A stretch of 64,000 nucleotides of DNA from Ctenosaura bakeri. Its lineage: Eukaryota > Chordata > Lepidosauria > Squamata > Iguanidae. Positions 24,701-32,316 of this stretch are shown here, one piece after another. The translations under genes and the position numbers were made by a program. The stretch's first letter is position 1. The number at the start of each line of letters is the position of its first letter. The stretch covers positions 310,001 through 374,000 of the forward strand of contig CAOLHI010000394.1 of NCBI GenBank assembly GCA_948474755.1, read 5' to 3'. Under the pieces are notes generated by a model. That model was not told where the DNA came from. It made no database searches and was given only the letters and a program-made list of their open reading frames with translations.

Positions 24701-27700
24701 TCTACTATAGTTCTATGCTACATCTTTCCTAGTTTTTGTGTAGTAAAATCCCTTTAGAATGCAAACTGCAGATGGGCTTTTTCGTATGGTTTCCTGGATC
24801 AGTGACCTGCATTTTTCTGATGCCTCACACTCTAACCTATTTACATTGTCCTGATAGCTGAGGGATTGTGGGAGTTGTAGTAGAAATGAGTAATTTCCAT
24901 GTTCTGATTGGGTTCTGTGGATTTTGATATAACCCGTTTCCAAGGAGACTGCAGTCTATATGTATGGCTGTGTTCATATTCAAAACTCTATTAGCACAAA
25001 ACCTGTGATATGTCACATTTGCAAAATCCATGTTTGGCAGGCATACTTGTAATTTTCAGTTACCTAGCACATTAGCAGATATGCTTGCTTGCAGCACCCA
25101 CACAGTGGTGTGCTGTATACATCCTTTGTTTAGAAACTGTTGATGTTATCAGGCTAAAGTGGAAATGCATCAGCCATCCAATTTTCCCATTCCCCTTGCT
25201 GTCTAATGTGTTTGTTTATAATAGTAAGAAAAATAATTGTGTGAATGTGGCAGCTAAATGCAGGGTTGTCAATCAGCTGCAATTATCACAATTTTGTTCA
25301 TGTATTGTTTCCGTTCCTCTGAACCCCACCTATCAGCAGACTTCAATGAACTATTTACATCCTTTTCAGAAGGAAAAGAAGGTAATATTCAGAGGAGGCT
25401 GCTTGAGAAATCCATCAGAAAATAACCATATTTATGATGACGCCACAACGCCATAAGGATGCTATTTCCAAATGTACTGAGAGTCAAGGAAACATGTTAA
25501 GTTCACTGGGATGTATTCCTAACTCAGCATTTGGACAATGAATGAATAGGTTCGCCTTAACCAAAATGAAAAATTGGACTAGATCTCACCAGACATTTGT
25601 GTAGTTCAGCTTCCTGTTACGAAGATTAGTCACTCATTTTCCAGACTACAACTTCCTGACTCTCTCAGCTGTTGGCCAGCTGGCTAGAAGATCTGGAGTT
25701 TTAGTCTGTTTGAATCTCTGCAGATATTTCAAAGAAATATTGTAACAGTATAGTCTTTGCATAAAATGCACACACATCTATAGTTAATCAATCAATCAGC
25801 CAATCAATCAGTTAGTTATAGATGTGTATACATGTTATGCAGACAAAATAACATTACAATTAATTAATTTCCCACTTTCTTCCCATGTCGAACCCAAAGT
25901 GGCTTTAAATCTCATAATGGGATTGTGAGGAGAGGCAGTCTTGATGTCGAGATCACTAGAACAGGATTTGTACAAATGTCCTGCTTTATTTTCATTGTTA
26001 GTGTTTTTTTAAAATCTACAGTATTAGTGTATCTGGTATCTTTAGATTACATAGGCGATATGGTCAGTTCACTGTTTGTCAGAGCTGAGCCACAGGTGGC
26101 TGTGAGGGTAGTGATCCCATCAAAGTAAGACTTTCAAGTAGATGTTCAGGGTTCCACTTGGCAGAATGAATCAGAAGGCCCCCTTTGGGAGGAGTGCTGG
26201 TATACCACATCTTGAAATGAATGAAGTAATACGCATTACCATATAACGAAGAGAGGATATGGGATCATCGAGTTCAGAGTCTAGAACACAGCCTTCCAAA
26301 CTGTGTGTCATGACACATTAGTGTGTTGGCTGCTGTGTGTAGGTGTGTCGCTGCCACCACCCTGGGCTGAGAAACACCCCAGTGAGGGCAGTGGGCCAGA
26401 CTTGGGTAGAGAGGTGCCTCTCCCACCACCACTGCTGCTGCCTCAGACCAAGAAAGACCCCGACAAGGACTAACTAACTAACAAGGTTAGTTAGTTTAAC
26501 CTCCGGTTTGCTAGTAACGAACCACTTATAAGAAATATGGACACATACATAAATTGTAAGAACGAAATGTATAGAGATACAACATATCTCTTGGAAACCT
26601 TTCATTATATTTTTAAAATATATGATTTATGCTTTATCATTTATGTATTTATTTATATATGCATGTCTAAAAAGTGTGTCATCAACATGAAAAGTTTGGA
26701 AACCTCTGGTCTAGAACCAGGACTTTCAGGCCAGGAGTTAAGGTAGGGAGTTACAGCCAGTGGATGAACAGAAGCACATTACAGCTAGAAAGATCTTTTC
26801 ATTCAGGCAACGTTCCAGTCAAAAGTGGACATCTTTTATAGCAGTGGGAAAGCTACTAGATCACTGTATGTAGCAGTCAGACACAGACCCAACGATTCTC
26901 CATACTTGCCCCATAATCCCCTGATATGGCACAAAAAAAATTACAGTCTAAAACTGAGTCAGTTGGGAAATAATAGAAAAAGGAAGGGATACAAGAGTAT
27001 CATGCAGTATTCTGTTACTGCAGAATAAATGTAGAGAACTAGTGTGGTATTCTGATTTGAGTGTTAGGAAACCAGGCCTTGAAACCTCACTCAGCCATGT
27101 GAACTCACTGGGTAATATTGGGCAAAAGACATCCTCTCCTCTTCAAAGAATGGCAATGACAAACTTCATCTTGGCAAGAAAACCCTATGATAGGATCCTC
27201 ATAAGTCAGAATTGACTTGAAAACATATAACATTTAGTATGATCCTTAAAGAGCCTTTACCAGTTATATATTTAAGTCTTTTATTCCAAGTTTCAAGTCA
27301 AGTCTCAAGTCTCTACCTTCAAGTCTCAAGTCCTTGAAGATACTTTCAAGCCAGGTCTCAAGTCTGGGCAGCCAACTTTATACCCCAACCTGTATTCCAG
27401 AATTTCCTTCCATATTTGTGATTTTGCCATCTGCAACTGGAGTCTTTTGTGCCACTGGGCATAAAAGAGTCTGCAGCTTCAGAAGTGGAGAATAGGATCG
27501 TTCTTACTTCCTATATCCAAAGCAGGAGGATTTTTCAGAAATGGGGAATAGGATCCTTCTTACTCCTCATTACTGAAGCTTCAAAAGTTTTAGAAAGAAA
27601 GAGGCTTCCTCCTCAAGCCTGTTGCCTAATACATTTGCTGTTCTCCTCTGAGAAACGCACCCAGTGTTCTAAGGGTGAGTCTTGTTTTCTGCTCTTAGGA

Positions 27701-28399
27701 AAAGCTTAGAAGGCTCCTCTGATATGCAGCGGAGACAGACTGCTGAACAGACCTCAAGCCCACCTCAGGCCCACCGCCTAACCTATTTGCTGTTCCCCCT
27801 GAGAAATGTGCCCACGCTTTGGGCTTGAGACAGATTGTCATGTGACCAGTAGGCAAAAAGAGATGGAAGTGTTATTCAGATTCATAAGGCTTCTGGATGA
27901 ATGTGTTATGTTGCTGAACCTAGGGCTGCAAGTCAGTCACTAAAAACATGCAAGTTTCAAGTTGAGTCAGTGCATTATTTATTGCCGAGTTGAGTCTCTG
28001 AAGCAACTTAAGTCTGACTTGAGTTCGAATCAGTCGACTCGAGTCTACATCACTGACCCTTACGTGAGCAAAAGAGAACTTGATAATCTGGTGAAATACA
28101 TTCCATAGGGAAAAACCTGTGAGAACCTATCCTTCCCATTGGACTGCCTTTTTCCCATTGATTGGCAGTAGCAGCTTTCTGAGGAAATTACTGTACCTGT
28201 ATCTGCTGCTTACTTTACACATCTTTTGTATCATTTATCTGTTTTTCCAAAACAGCAGATCTCTTTTATTTCTTTGCAGATAGCAAAGCTTCGTAGCCTT
28301 TCTAGCAATGCTGCAGATGAACCCTATTGTCCCTTGCAGGACAACTGGAGACCTCTTCAACCACTCAATCACAGGATGGTCCGGACTCCATTGCAATAG
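2228..28399 (+). CDS. CA3: Carbonic anhydrase 3-like, exons 2-7 (5' partial), zinc ligand His94 replaced
   Basis: This is a cytosolic alpha-carbonic anhydrase. The family catalyses reversible CO2 hydration with a zinc held by His94, His96 and His119. The exons are 2228-2425, 15808-15926, 18952-19044, 22554-22619, 23850-24005 and 28280-28399. They encode 250 residues that align end to end with CA3 (for example [30 protein letters not shown]). Exon sizes 198/119/93/66/156 match the CA family except for one extra codon in exon 5. CA3-type features are Arg67 and Cys66. The odd features are Leu94 in place of His, Arg64 in place of Lys/His, Lys60, Leu198 instead of the CA3 Phe, Ser190, Tyr192, and a C-terminus ending RTPLQ. 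His96, Glu106, His107, His119, Thr199 and Trp209 are kept. There are no frameshifts or internal stops. Since a zinc ligand is missing, normal CO2 hydration is doubtful. Its position next to CA2 on the same strand supports orthology to CA3. A reptile-specific CA3 paralogue is the alternative. Confidence 0.87.
2740..2910 (+). mobile_element. Non-autonomous hAT-like element, degenerate copy
   Basis: This shares blocks attggctgctggtcc and cctgggcaca with the better-preserved element at 28539-28738 and with degenerate copies near 19690-19835 and, inverted, near 43012-43085. Ends and target duplication cannot be fixed here. Assignment to the hAT class rests on the intact copy at 28539. Confidence 0.55.
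3377..4010 (+). pseudogene. L1 LINE ORF2 3' fragment, decayed
   Basis: The frame 3377-3766 reads like the C-terminal part of an L1 ORF2 protein, the reverse transcriptase/endonuclease of L1 retrotransposons. It has a W-A-R-N-V-G block, [14 protein letters not shown], and a Cys-x2-Cys...His...Cys cluster (CWKC, then FHHMWWSCP) typical of the ORF2 C-terminal Cys-rich segment. After the stop near 3764 the L1-like reading continues (ARLLLASRW) with further stops, so the copy is dead. The 5' part is absent. The A/T-rich 3010-3370 stretch just upstream may be another LINE tail in the opposite orientation. Confidence 0.8.
4511..4748 (+). repeat. 5S-rRNA-derived SINE
   Basis: The first ~110 bases resemble a 5S rRNA gene, including its internal promoter: ctgtctgatcttgtggaagctaa, then gattagtactcagatgagag and ctgtaggct. 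The body follows with ggcaaaccatctctgag, gaaaaccctatgaaattcatggggctgtcataagttg, and a short (ac)n tail. It is a 5S-derived SINE, not a functional 5S gene, because the 5S part is diverged and fused to a SINE body. Such SINEs are described in lizards. Confidence 0.88.
4985..5215 (-). repeat. tRNA-derived SINE (family A)
   Basis: This is the reverse-orientation relative of 1240-1460. Read on the plus strand it starts with the tail (agcaataacaatagca), passes gctgggtactcattttac, and ends with the tRNA-like head (ttaaccactgcactaccagg). It is nearly full length. Confidence 0.78.
6760..6964. mobile_element. Palindromic TA-type MITE (family 1)
   Basis: The ends gggccatttctgcactaca and gtgtagtgtagaaagggtc are inverted copies. 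The interior is also foldback: ttattattccactttcagcctcctgtgg near the left and ccataggaggctgaaagcggaataata near the right. The right end is followed by TA. It has no coding capacity. The family recurs at 13103, 31573, 43122, 49755 and 51566. Confidence 0.8.
7132..7209. repeat. Perfect 38-bp inverted repeat with 2-bp spacer
   Basis: The arms 7132-7169 and 7172-7209 are exact reverse complements separated by only two bases (ca). The arm starts cccttcaatgccctatcat and ends ctccatgaagt. No related sequence recurs in the window, and no element ends or duplicated target flank it. It is unlike the decayed MITE foldbacks around it because there is not one mismatch. Confidence 0.92.
8864..8950 (-). repeat. 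tRNA-SINE (family B) tail fragment with (GTT)n
   Basis: A (gtt)n run of about ten units is followed by tcttcaagtcatttccaacttatggcaaccct, the inverted 3' tail of the family B SINE. Only the 3' end is present. The poly-Val and poly-Leu open frames here are products of the microsatellite. Confidence 0.7.
12484..12634 (+). repeat. 5S-rRNA-derived SINE, 5'-truncated
   Basis: It shows the 5S-like gatctgatctcagaagctaa and ggttagtacttggatggcag. The SINE body follows with atgaaatgcatggggttgctataagttga, ending at the CT microsatellite. The first ~40 bases of the 5S head are missing. Confidence 0.82.
12636..12725. repeat. (CT)n/(CA)n compound microsatellite
   Basis: These are interrupted (ct)n runs followed directly by (ca)n, grown from the tail of the adjacent 5S-SINE. 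Confidence 0.95.
13103..13268. mobile_element. Palindromic TA-type MITE (family 1), well preserved
   Basis: This is an almost complete foldback. The left arm (gatgattccacttgcaacat ... gggtttgcagttt) is mirrored by the right arm (aaactgcaaaccc ... atgttgcaagtggaatcatc). The ends are ggccatttccacac and gtgcggaaatggcc, about 166 bp in all. Only the ~20-base centre differs. It has no coding capacity. Confidence 0.88.
13483..13675 (+). repeat. tRNA-derived SINE (family B)
   Basis: The head gagaaccagtatagtgctgt with ggtttgagcattgaactctga is tRNA-like. The body has ccatggaaacccactagg and the tail is cagcttgaaggcacacaacaac. It is nearly full length with an internal deletion of the ctgaacaaatcttgccaag block. 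Confidence 0.85.
15380..15517. mobile_element. GC-rich insert between 16-bp direct repeats
   Basis: The 16-mer attgttcttaaaaggc occurs at 15380-15395 and again at 15502-15517. The 106 bases between them are strikingly GC- and CpG-rich compared with the AT-rich intron. They contain inverted blocks (ctgccccgcctccc against gggagggcggcaaa). The layout is that of an insertion with a long target-site duplication. I do not recognise the insert, and it has no poly(A) tail. Confidence 0.6.
15548..15718 (+). repeat. tRNA-derived SINE (family C)
   Basis: A gacttgaacttgggacctggg head is followed by ggttcag, cctcatctatctcacagag, tatgaggataaaag and a short tail with aataaatgg. The order is that of widespread squamate tRNA SINEs distinct from families A and B. 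It ends about 90 bp before exon 3. Confidence 0.6.
15808..15926 (+). CDS. CA3: CA3-like exon 3 (carries the His94-to-Leu change)
   Basis: The 119-bp exon lies between cattgcag and gtgagt. It encodes [14 protein letters not shown], then [18 protein letters not shown], ending at Glu117. The usual QFHxHWGS zinc-ligand strand reads QLLMHWGS. Codon 94 (15855-15857) is CTC, Leu, while His96 (15861-15863), Glu106 and His107 are intact. A single base change from CAC would give CTC. Confidence 0.94.
16670..16745. mobile_element. Relic of a second foldback MITE family (actcc-type)
   Basis: The string cctccagatattgttggactccaaatcc is the arm of a dispersed foldback element seen more fully at 29745-29873, 53440-53572 and 57060-57185, and in part at 22690-22775. 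Confidence 0.55.
17155..17365 (+). repeat. Dispersed repeat (aagctcatgc/taaaggtgcca type)
   Basis: It contains catctgaagaagtgagatta, acaaaagctcatgcaaaatt and agtcttaaaggtgccac, then caagagactaacatgg. Inverted and direct relatives lie at 39893-40032 and 40200-40266. The repeat type is common in reptile genomes. I cannot say from sequence which transposon class it belongs to. Confidence 0.55.
17727..18481. mobile_element. Putative non-autonomous DNA element with inverted ends
   Basis: The left end (gaggcatacttcagttaatgaa) and right end (gttaactgaggtcctactgtac) are imperfect inverted copies. A degenerate second copy of the left end, including ttaacagaaaatttgatag against ttacagaaaatttggtacc, lies at 17510-17600. 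No coding frame is present. The class is unclear. Confidence 0.4.
18952..19044 (+). CDS. CA3: CA3-like exon 4
   Basis: The 93-bp exon lies between ccttgtttgcag and gtaagc. It encodes [19 protein letters not shown] and [12 protein letters not shown]. It carries His119, the third zinc ligand, and Val121 and Trp123. Residue 143 is Ile instead of Val, in the hydrophobic CO2 pocket wall. Confidence 0.94.
19045..22553 (+). other. CA3: CA3-like intron 4
   Basis: This 3.5-kb intron has a gtaagc donor and a tttataacag acceptor. It contains a degenerate hAT-like copy (19690-19835), a (tta/ttg)n-rich tail at about 21385-21500 and an unassigned repeat-like stretch at 21500-22090 with a duplicated catgactcag. 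No exon is visible in it. Confidence 0.82.
19690..19835 (+). mobile_element. Non-autonomous hAT-like element, degenerate copy
   Basis: It shares the order of blocks with 28539-28738: ggttgcctgtgggcc, aggaaataaa, and atcagtccctggcacat followed by an A run. Its ends are eroded. Confidence 0.55.
22554..22619 (+). CDS. CA3: CA3-like exon 5
   Basis: The exon lies between tttataacag and gtgagt, 66 bp coding [20 protein letters not shown] then TK. CA2 and mammalian CA3 have 21 codons here and this has 22. The extra residue falls in the VGKTP-KP surface loop, which stays in frame. Confidence 0.9.
22620..23849 (+). other. CA3: CA3-like intron 5
   Basis: This 1.2-kb intron has a gtgagt donor and a T-rich acceptor ending ttatttaag. 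It contains a foldback relic with cagattacatctcccagaattcc (22690-22775) and half of a palindromic element ending gtgtgaaagggccc (23311-23441). Nothing else is recognised. Confidence 0.82.
23850..24005 (+). CDS. CA3: CA3-like exon 6
   Basis: The 156-bp exon lies between ttatttaag and gtaaac. It encodes [52 protein letters not shown]. Thr199, Thr200, Pro201, Pro202 and Trp209 are kept. Residue 198 is Leu (23931-23933), as in CA2, rather than the bulky Phe of mammalian CA3. Asp190 and Trp192 of CA2 are Ser and Tyr. The Cys of the mammalian CA3 ACRDYW segment is absent. Confidence 0.94.
24121..24366 (-). repeat. tRNA-derived SINE (family B), near full length
   Basis: Read on plus it has the tail gtgtgccttcaagttgtttctgactt, then ggcaagatttgttcagag, gaggctgagagagtgtgacttgc, gggtttccatggctgagtggg and the inverted tRNA-like head with gtccaacactta. 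This is one of the best-preserved copies, at about 245 bp. Confidence 0.88.
26290..26708. mobile_element. hAT-like non-autonomous element
   Basis: The left end ccttccaaactgtgtgtcatgacac is mirrored at the right by aagtgtgtcat...aaagtttggaaac, so about 20 bases of inverted end are recognisable. An inner palindrome ctaactaactaac/gttagttagtt sits near 26470-26497. The ends resemble those of old hAT elements in amniotes. No transposase frame is seen. Confidence 0.6.
27030..27235 (+). repeat. tRNA-derived SINE (family B)
   Basis: The head is gagaactagtgtggtattctga. The body has cttggcaagaaaaccctatgatagg and the tail ataagtcagaattgacttgaaaac. It is diverged but complete in block order. Confidence 0.8.
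27271..28056. mobile_element. CAAGTC-rich element with inverted termini and internal duplication
   Basis: The left part is a run of degenerate ttcaagtctcaagtc units. The right part has the complementary sense (gagttgagtctctgaag, gacttgagttcgaatcag, gactcgagtctac). The interior carries two ~65-bp diverged direct copies (caagcctgttgcctaat...cacccagtg and aggcccaccgcctaac...cccacgctt) about 160 bp apart. It has no coding frame. It probably is a non-autonomous transposon of unknown class. Confidence 0.45.
28280..28399 (+). CDS. CA3: CA3-like exon 7 (C-terminus and stop)
   Basis: This last coding exon follows tttctttgcag. It encodes [19 protein letters not shown], then [20 protein letters not shown] and a TAG stop at 28397-28399. 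Asn244, Trp245 and Arg246 of the NWRPxQPL signature are kept. Most cytosolic carbonic anhydrases end in RASF plus Lys, His or Gln. This one ends RTPLQ, a small local change at the tail. Confidence 0.94.
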   Translation: MAKLRSLSSNAADEPYCPLQDNWRPLQPLNHRMVRTPLQ

Positions 28400-28538
28400 A
28401 ATATCTGTTGAAGTTTACCATTTTGAGTTGTGAAGCTCTTCTGATTCAACACTCATATTGTGTACCATCTGTGCTGTTGAGTCAGAAATTTTGTGCAATG
28501 AAATAGGACAAGTTCCTAAACACATCTGTCCTGTAGAG
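28400..28538 (+). other. CA3: CA3-like 3' UTR start
   Basis: This is non-coding sequence after the stop, ending at the 8-base target copy ctgtagag of the next element. It contains no AATAAA, so the transcript must end in or beyond the element at 28539. Confidence 0.6.
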
Positions 28539-28738
28539 CAGTGCTACTCAGAATGATGGGCCCTGGACAACTGTAGGCTCATTAACCATTGGCTGCTGGT
28601 CCCTGGTAAGTCTTCAGAAAAGGAAGAAAAAAAACTGTATCCAGTGAACAGAAATAAAGTTATCAGTTCCTGGCACATTGGGGAACCCCCCCCCCAACAA
28701 TTTCAAATTGCTGACATCATGTAGCTTGAGATGCACTG
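28539..28738. mobile_element. hAT-type non-autonomous element with 8-bp target duplication
   Basis: The 200-bp element starts cagtgctactca and ends tgagatgcactg, imperfect inverted ends with the cagtg/cactg tips typical of hAT elements. It is flanked on both sides by ctgtagag (28531-28538 and 28739-28746), an exact 8-bp duplication as hAT transposition makes. It lies 139 bp after the CA3-like stop codon and contains AATAAA. Degenerate relatives are at 2740, 19690 and 43012. Confidence 0.88.
28653..28658 (+). terminator. CA3: Candidate poly(A) signal AATAAA inside the hAT element
   Basis: This is the first AATAAA after the CA3-like stop, 254 bases downstream. It is element-derived. Other AATAAA hexamers at 29943, 30766 and 30882 are alternatives. 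Without transcripts I cannot say which is used. Confidence 0.4.
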
Positions 28739-28935
28739 CTGTAGAGGACGCTAAATAATTATTCTGGGAAAATTGCAATCCCAATACTAAAATGTTGGAT
28801 CTCTGCCTGTGATCTTAGGTAATGCCAGAATTTCTTAGAAGAATATAATTTCATGAAAGAAAAAAGTATTTCATTTGTTCTTCAAGGGGCTCTTGAATTA
28901 TATTTGGTTTACAAGAGGTTAGATTCTGTTGTTTC

Positions 28936-29158
28936 AGGGCTGTTTCATACTACACAGTTTATAATGGTGTATTCTACTTTAACAGCCATGGCAAGATCCT
29001 GTGAAATCCTAGGATATGCAGTTTAGGGAAGAGTATTTAAAATGTTCAGTGAGAGAGCAATAGTGCTTTACCAAACTACTCCAGGATTCCAGAGGATGTT
29101 GTCAAGGCAGTTAAAGTGGAATTATAACACTATAATTTATGTAGTGTGAATGGGCCCT
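28936..29158. mobile_element. Foldback DNA element (variant of the palindromic group)
   Basis: The ends agggctgtttcatactacac and gtagtgtgaatgggccct are inverted. Inner blocks are also mirrored (ttctactttaacagccatgg against aaggcagttaaagtggaa). It resembles family 1 in layout but has different ends. Related truncated copies are at 23311-23441 and 35360-35548. Confidence 0.7.
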
Positions 29159-29744
29159 TTATCTCCAAAGTAGATTTAGCTTCCTGGATAGCTCCTTCTG
29201 AATTTAGAGTAAAACCCAGAGTGGAATTACCTTCCCATAAAACATGGAAGCCAACACTTGCCACAGGTTGATGGGCTGCACACTTTCCAAAAAGGATACC
29301 TAGAAGTTAACCCTTTCTACCATAGCCCCATACATAGTCTTTTTACTCAAAACACTGCATGTTTTAGGAAGCATGTAGCCAATCACCATGTTTTAGGCAC
29401 AGGCTACTTTTTTAAAGTGATCTATTAAAACAAGGAAGTCACTGCCGGTTTTTAAACAGGGCCTATAATTACTAAGAGCTTTAAAACTACACAGTGGGAC
29501 TACTAAACTGCTAAACAGGACATAAAACTACACTGCGGCAACTGCCTGGTTTCTACCTAGAGGAAGCATTTTGAGTTGGTTTTTGTTTGTAGTTTTGATG
29601 GTGGGCTCTTTGGGGTCTTAAAAATGGCCCTGTGTGCCTCATATGGCCTGTAGACTGCATTTTCTCCACTCCTCGGCTACAGGATTGCATCATTAGGCTT
29701 TAGTGTCAAACTCAGGATATCTTATATCCCAGTCTTATATGAGG

Positions 29745-29873
29745 GTGCAAATCATGTGGCCCTCCAGAAGTTGTTGGACTGCTGGCTATCCTGTCTTAGC
29801 AGCCAGGATAGCCAGTGGTGAGGAATGTTGGAATTGCAATCTAACAACACTTAGAGATCACATGATTCCTACT
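29745..29873. mobile_element. Foldback MITE (actcc-type)
   Basis: The left arm catgtggccctccagaagttgttgg and right arm attgcaatctaacaacacttagagatcacatg fold on each other around a ctggctatcctg/caggatagccag hairpin. Related copies lie at 53440 and 57060. Confidence 0.65.
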
Positions 29874-31572
29874 CCCTCCTATACCCAGGATTAATCTTTA
29901 TGGGATATAATTTTGAGCAGAGATTGATAAGTTTGTCTATTAAATAAATGAAATGTAATTTGAAAGAGCAATATAGCTAGAAAATACTGTAGCAGTTCCC
30001 CTAACTAGCACAAACTGAAATTATAATATCAAAATAGAGTATAAAATGGGATAGAGAATTCTTATTTTCTTGTACAATTGTACATTTTTCTGCTATGAAT
30101 CTTTTCAGGAATTTAATATCTAGATAGTTTTGGTGATAACAAAGCAGGTTGTTCTGGGGAGAAGATGTTACAACTTACTTAATTCTCAATTTTACTGTAT
30201 TATCCTCTTTTGATGTATGAAAACTTTTTTTTGCTCTTATTCTTTCTGTATTATTTTGCAATTTATTTTGTCTGTGAAGTTAGTGTGCATTTTATTCAGG
30301 GCTGCTGAGAGAAATGGGACAAAATTTCCTAATATTATGAAATTTTGATGGAGGAAATTATTTCACCATTGAAATACTCAGATAAATTTTGAAAGGGAAA
30401 AGATTTTATAAATCCACACTCTTGAATGCCAACATTGAGATTTTTGACATAGACTTTTGTACCAGTATATTGCAGATCTTAGAAGAATTTTTCTCATTTT
30501 GAACGGTATTTTTTCAAATTTCCAAAAAATAATAGCTATGTAGGAATTGCAGTCAATTTAGTCTAGAATCTCACTGGTGTACTATGTCAGTGTAGCAATG
30601 CCAGAAGAGGTAAAAGATAGCTGGCACAATGTTCATGGTGGAAGAGAGGCACTGGCGAAATAATCTATGGGGATCTGGCAAATTCTGCCTGCCTTCCCTC
30701 ATCTTCCTGTACAAATGGGAAAAGTGTGAGTGCTGGCATAGTGCATCAACAAAATTTAAGTTGTGAATAAAGTATTTGCTAGGGGGTTGTTTTTCCTCTT
30801 GCCTGGGTTCCTGCTTCTTAGTAAGATCAGTTCAAATACTATTGTCTGATGGTAATATATTTGCTTTTGTAAAACAACAAAAATAAATCTATTTATCTCT
30901 GAAGCAAAGTTTTCAGAACTCTTTCTAATTTGTACTTACTTTTTTAGTGAGTATAAAAATGTTAAATTAAAACTTTTTAATGTTTGAAATGCTTTTGATA
31001 CTGAAGAAAATTTTAAAAATCTGCTGTAAATTCCAGATGGATGGCTGTGTTAGTCAACTGTGATTTTTTTTGCCCTCAAATGCTCCCTGAAAACACTCTG
31101 TAGAGGATGTGGAGGGCATTTTTGCCAGATGTTTGAACCCAGTGAGCCATTTTAAGCCCAAGGAAACTTTTTTTTTTTTTTTACAACAGGAAATGACTTC
31201 TGGTCATTTCTTGTTTTTAAAACTGCTCTTCCTGGGCCTAAAAAAGCTGGAGGAAGGCTTGGCAAAAATATCCTCTAAACCCCTTTGTGGTTGTTTGGGG
31301 GCAAGACCTGGCAAAAATGCCTCCTCCTTCTGCTGCTTGTCCTCTTTCTGCTCCTCTTCTTCCTCCTGAAGTTCTCAAGCAGTCTTCAAGGGCAACTCCA
31401 CAAAGAGCATATTACAGTAATCCAAATGTGATGTAGTTAAGGCATGTGTTACTATGGCCAGATCCAGTGTATCTAGGAAAGGCACAGCTGGCTTACAAAC
31501 CTTAACTGTGCAAATGCACTTCTGGTCACCACAGAAACTCAAGCTTCCAGGATCAAGGTTCAGTCCAAGAGA

Positions 31573-31678
31573 CCCATTTCTGCATGAGACTGTTATAGCG
31601 CTATGATTCCACTTTTAACATCCTATGGAATCCTGGGGTTTGCAGTTTAGGGAGGGGCCGACTGGTGCAGAAATGGTC
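31573..31678. mobile_element. Palindromic TA-type MITE (family 1), internally deleted
   Basis: The left half is complete: cccatttctgcatgagactg, ttatagcgctatgattcc, aacatcctatgg, gggtttgcagtttagggagg. It jumps straight to the right tip gtgcagaaatggtc, followed by TA. The right arm is lost. Confidence 0.8.
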
Positions 31679-32040
31679 TAAGCTGTGAACCTGTGTCTTC
31701 AGAGGGAGTATAAACTGATCTAGCATGAACTGAATCCCCATTCATAACCCTTGAAAGTCAATAGTAGAGTTCCACTGATTGTCATTTATCGTGCTCCAGG
31801 GTTTCTGTACACTAACATTCTGATTTTTGTTGAATTTACTTTCACATAACTCTGGTGAGCGTTTAAAAATTTACCTCAAGGATTTAGTGCTGCTAATCAA
31901 GCTTAGAATGTTTGCCCGTCTCCTATATCAAATACTTAGCTAAGCGTGTGTAACTAAATAATGCCTCCCAAGTCCACAATGTTTCCAGCTCCTTTCTACC
32001 AGCAATTGGGTCTGCCACAAGGAATTGTGACGGGGTCCTG
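31679..32040. other. Unassigned intergenic sequence
   Basis: I see no gene, SINE or clear repeat here. Confidence 0.5.
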
Positions 32041-32044
32041 ATTC

Positions 32045-32316
32045 TAATTGTTGCAGCCTCACAGGGAGCTGGAAGCTGCTTCAGAGAGTAGGACACGGAA
32101 CAATGGATTCAAACTACAGGAAGAACTTTCTGATGGTGAGAACCATTCAACAGTGAATTCTGCTGCCTCGGAGTATGATGGAGTAACCTTTCTTTGGGAG
32201 TTTTTGAAACACAGGCTGGATGGCAATTTTGGGGGGTTCTTTGAGTGTGTGTTCTTGCATGGCAGGGAGTTGGACTAGATGATCCCCGTGGTCTTTTCCA
32301 ACTTTATGATTGTATA
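32045..32316 (+). repeat. CR1-type LINE 3' end
   Basis: It contains caggaagaactttctgatgg, tttttgaaacacaggctggatggc and a terminal gttggactagatgatccccgtggtcttttccaac followed by tatgattgtat. This matches the conserved 3' end of CR1 retrotransposons in birds and reptiles, including the short tail repeat. Only the 3' end is present. Confidence 0.8.

Larger units (their letters stand above)
24006..28279 (+). other. CA3: CA3-like intron 6
   Basis: This 4.3-kb intron has a gtaaac donor and a ttatttctttgcag acceptor. It holds two family B SINEs, a hAT-like element and a CAAGTC-rich element, all listed separately. Between 24.4 and 26.2 kb there is unassigned AT-rich sequence with one LINE-like tail around 25860-25920. 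Confidence 0.85.
28747..31572. other. Intergenic or distal 3' UTR sequence
   Basis: This AT-rich region has two foldback elements (28936-29158 and 29745-29873). It has AATAAA at 29943-29948, 30766-30771 and 30882-30887, the last two followed by T-rich sequence. It may include a long CA3-like 3' UTR. No coding sequence is recognised. Confidence 0.5.
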
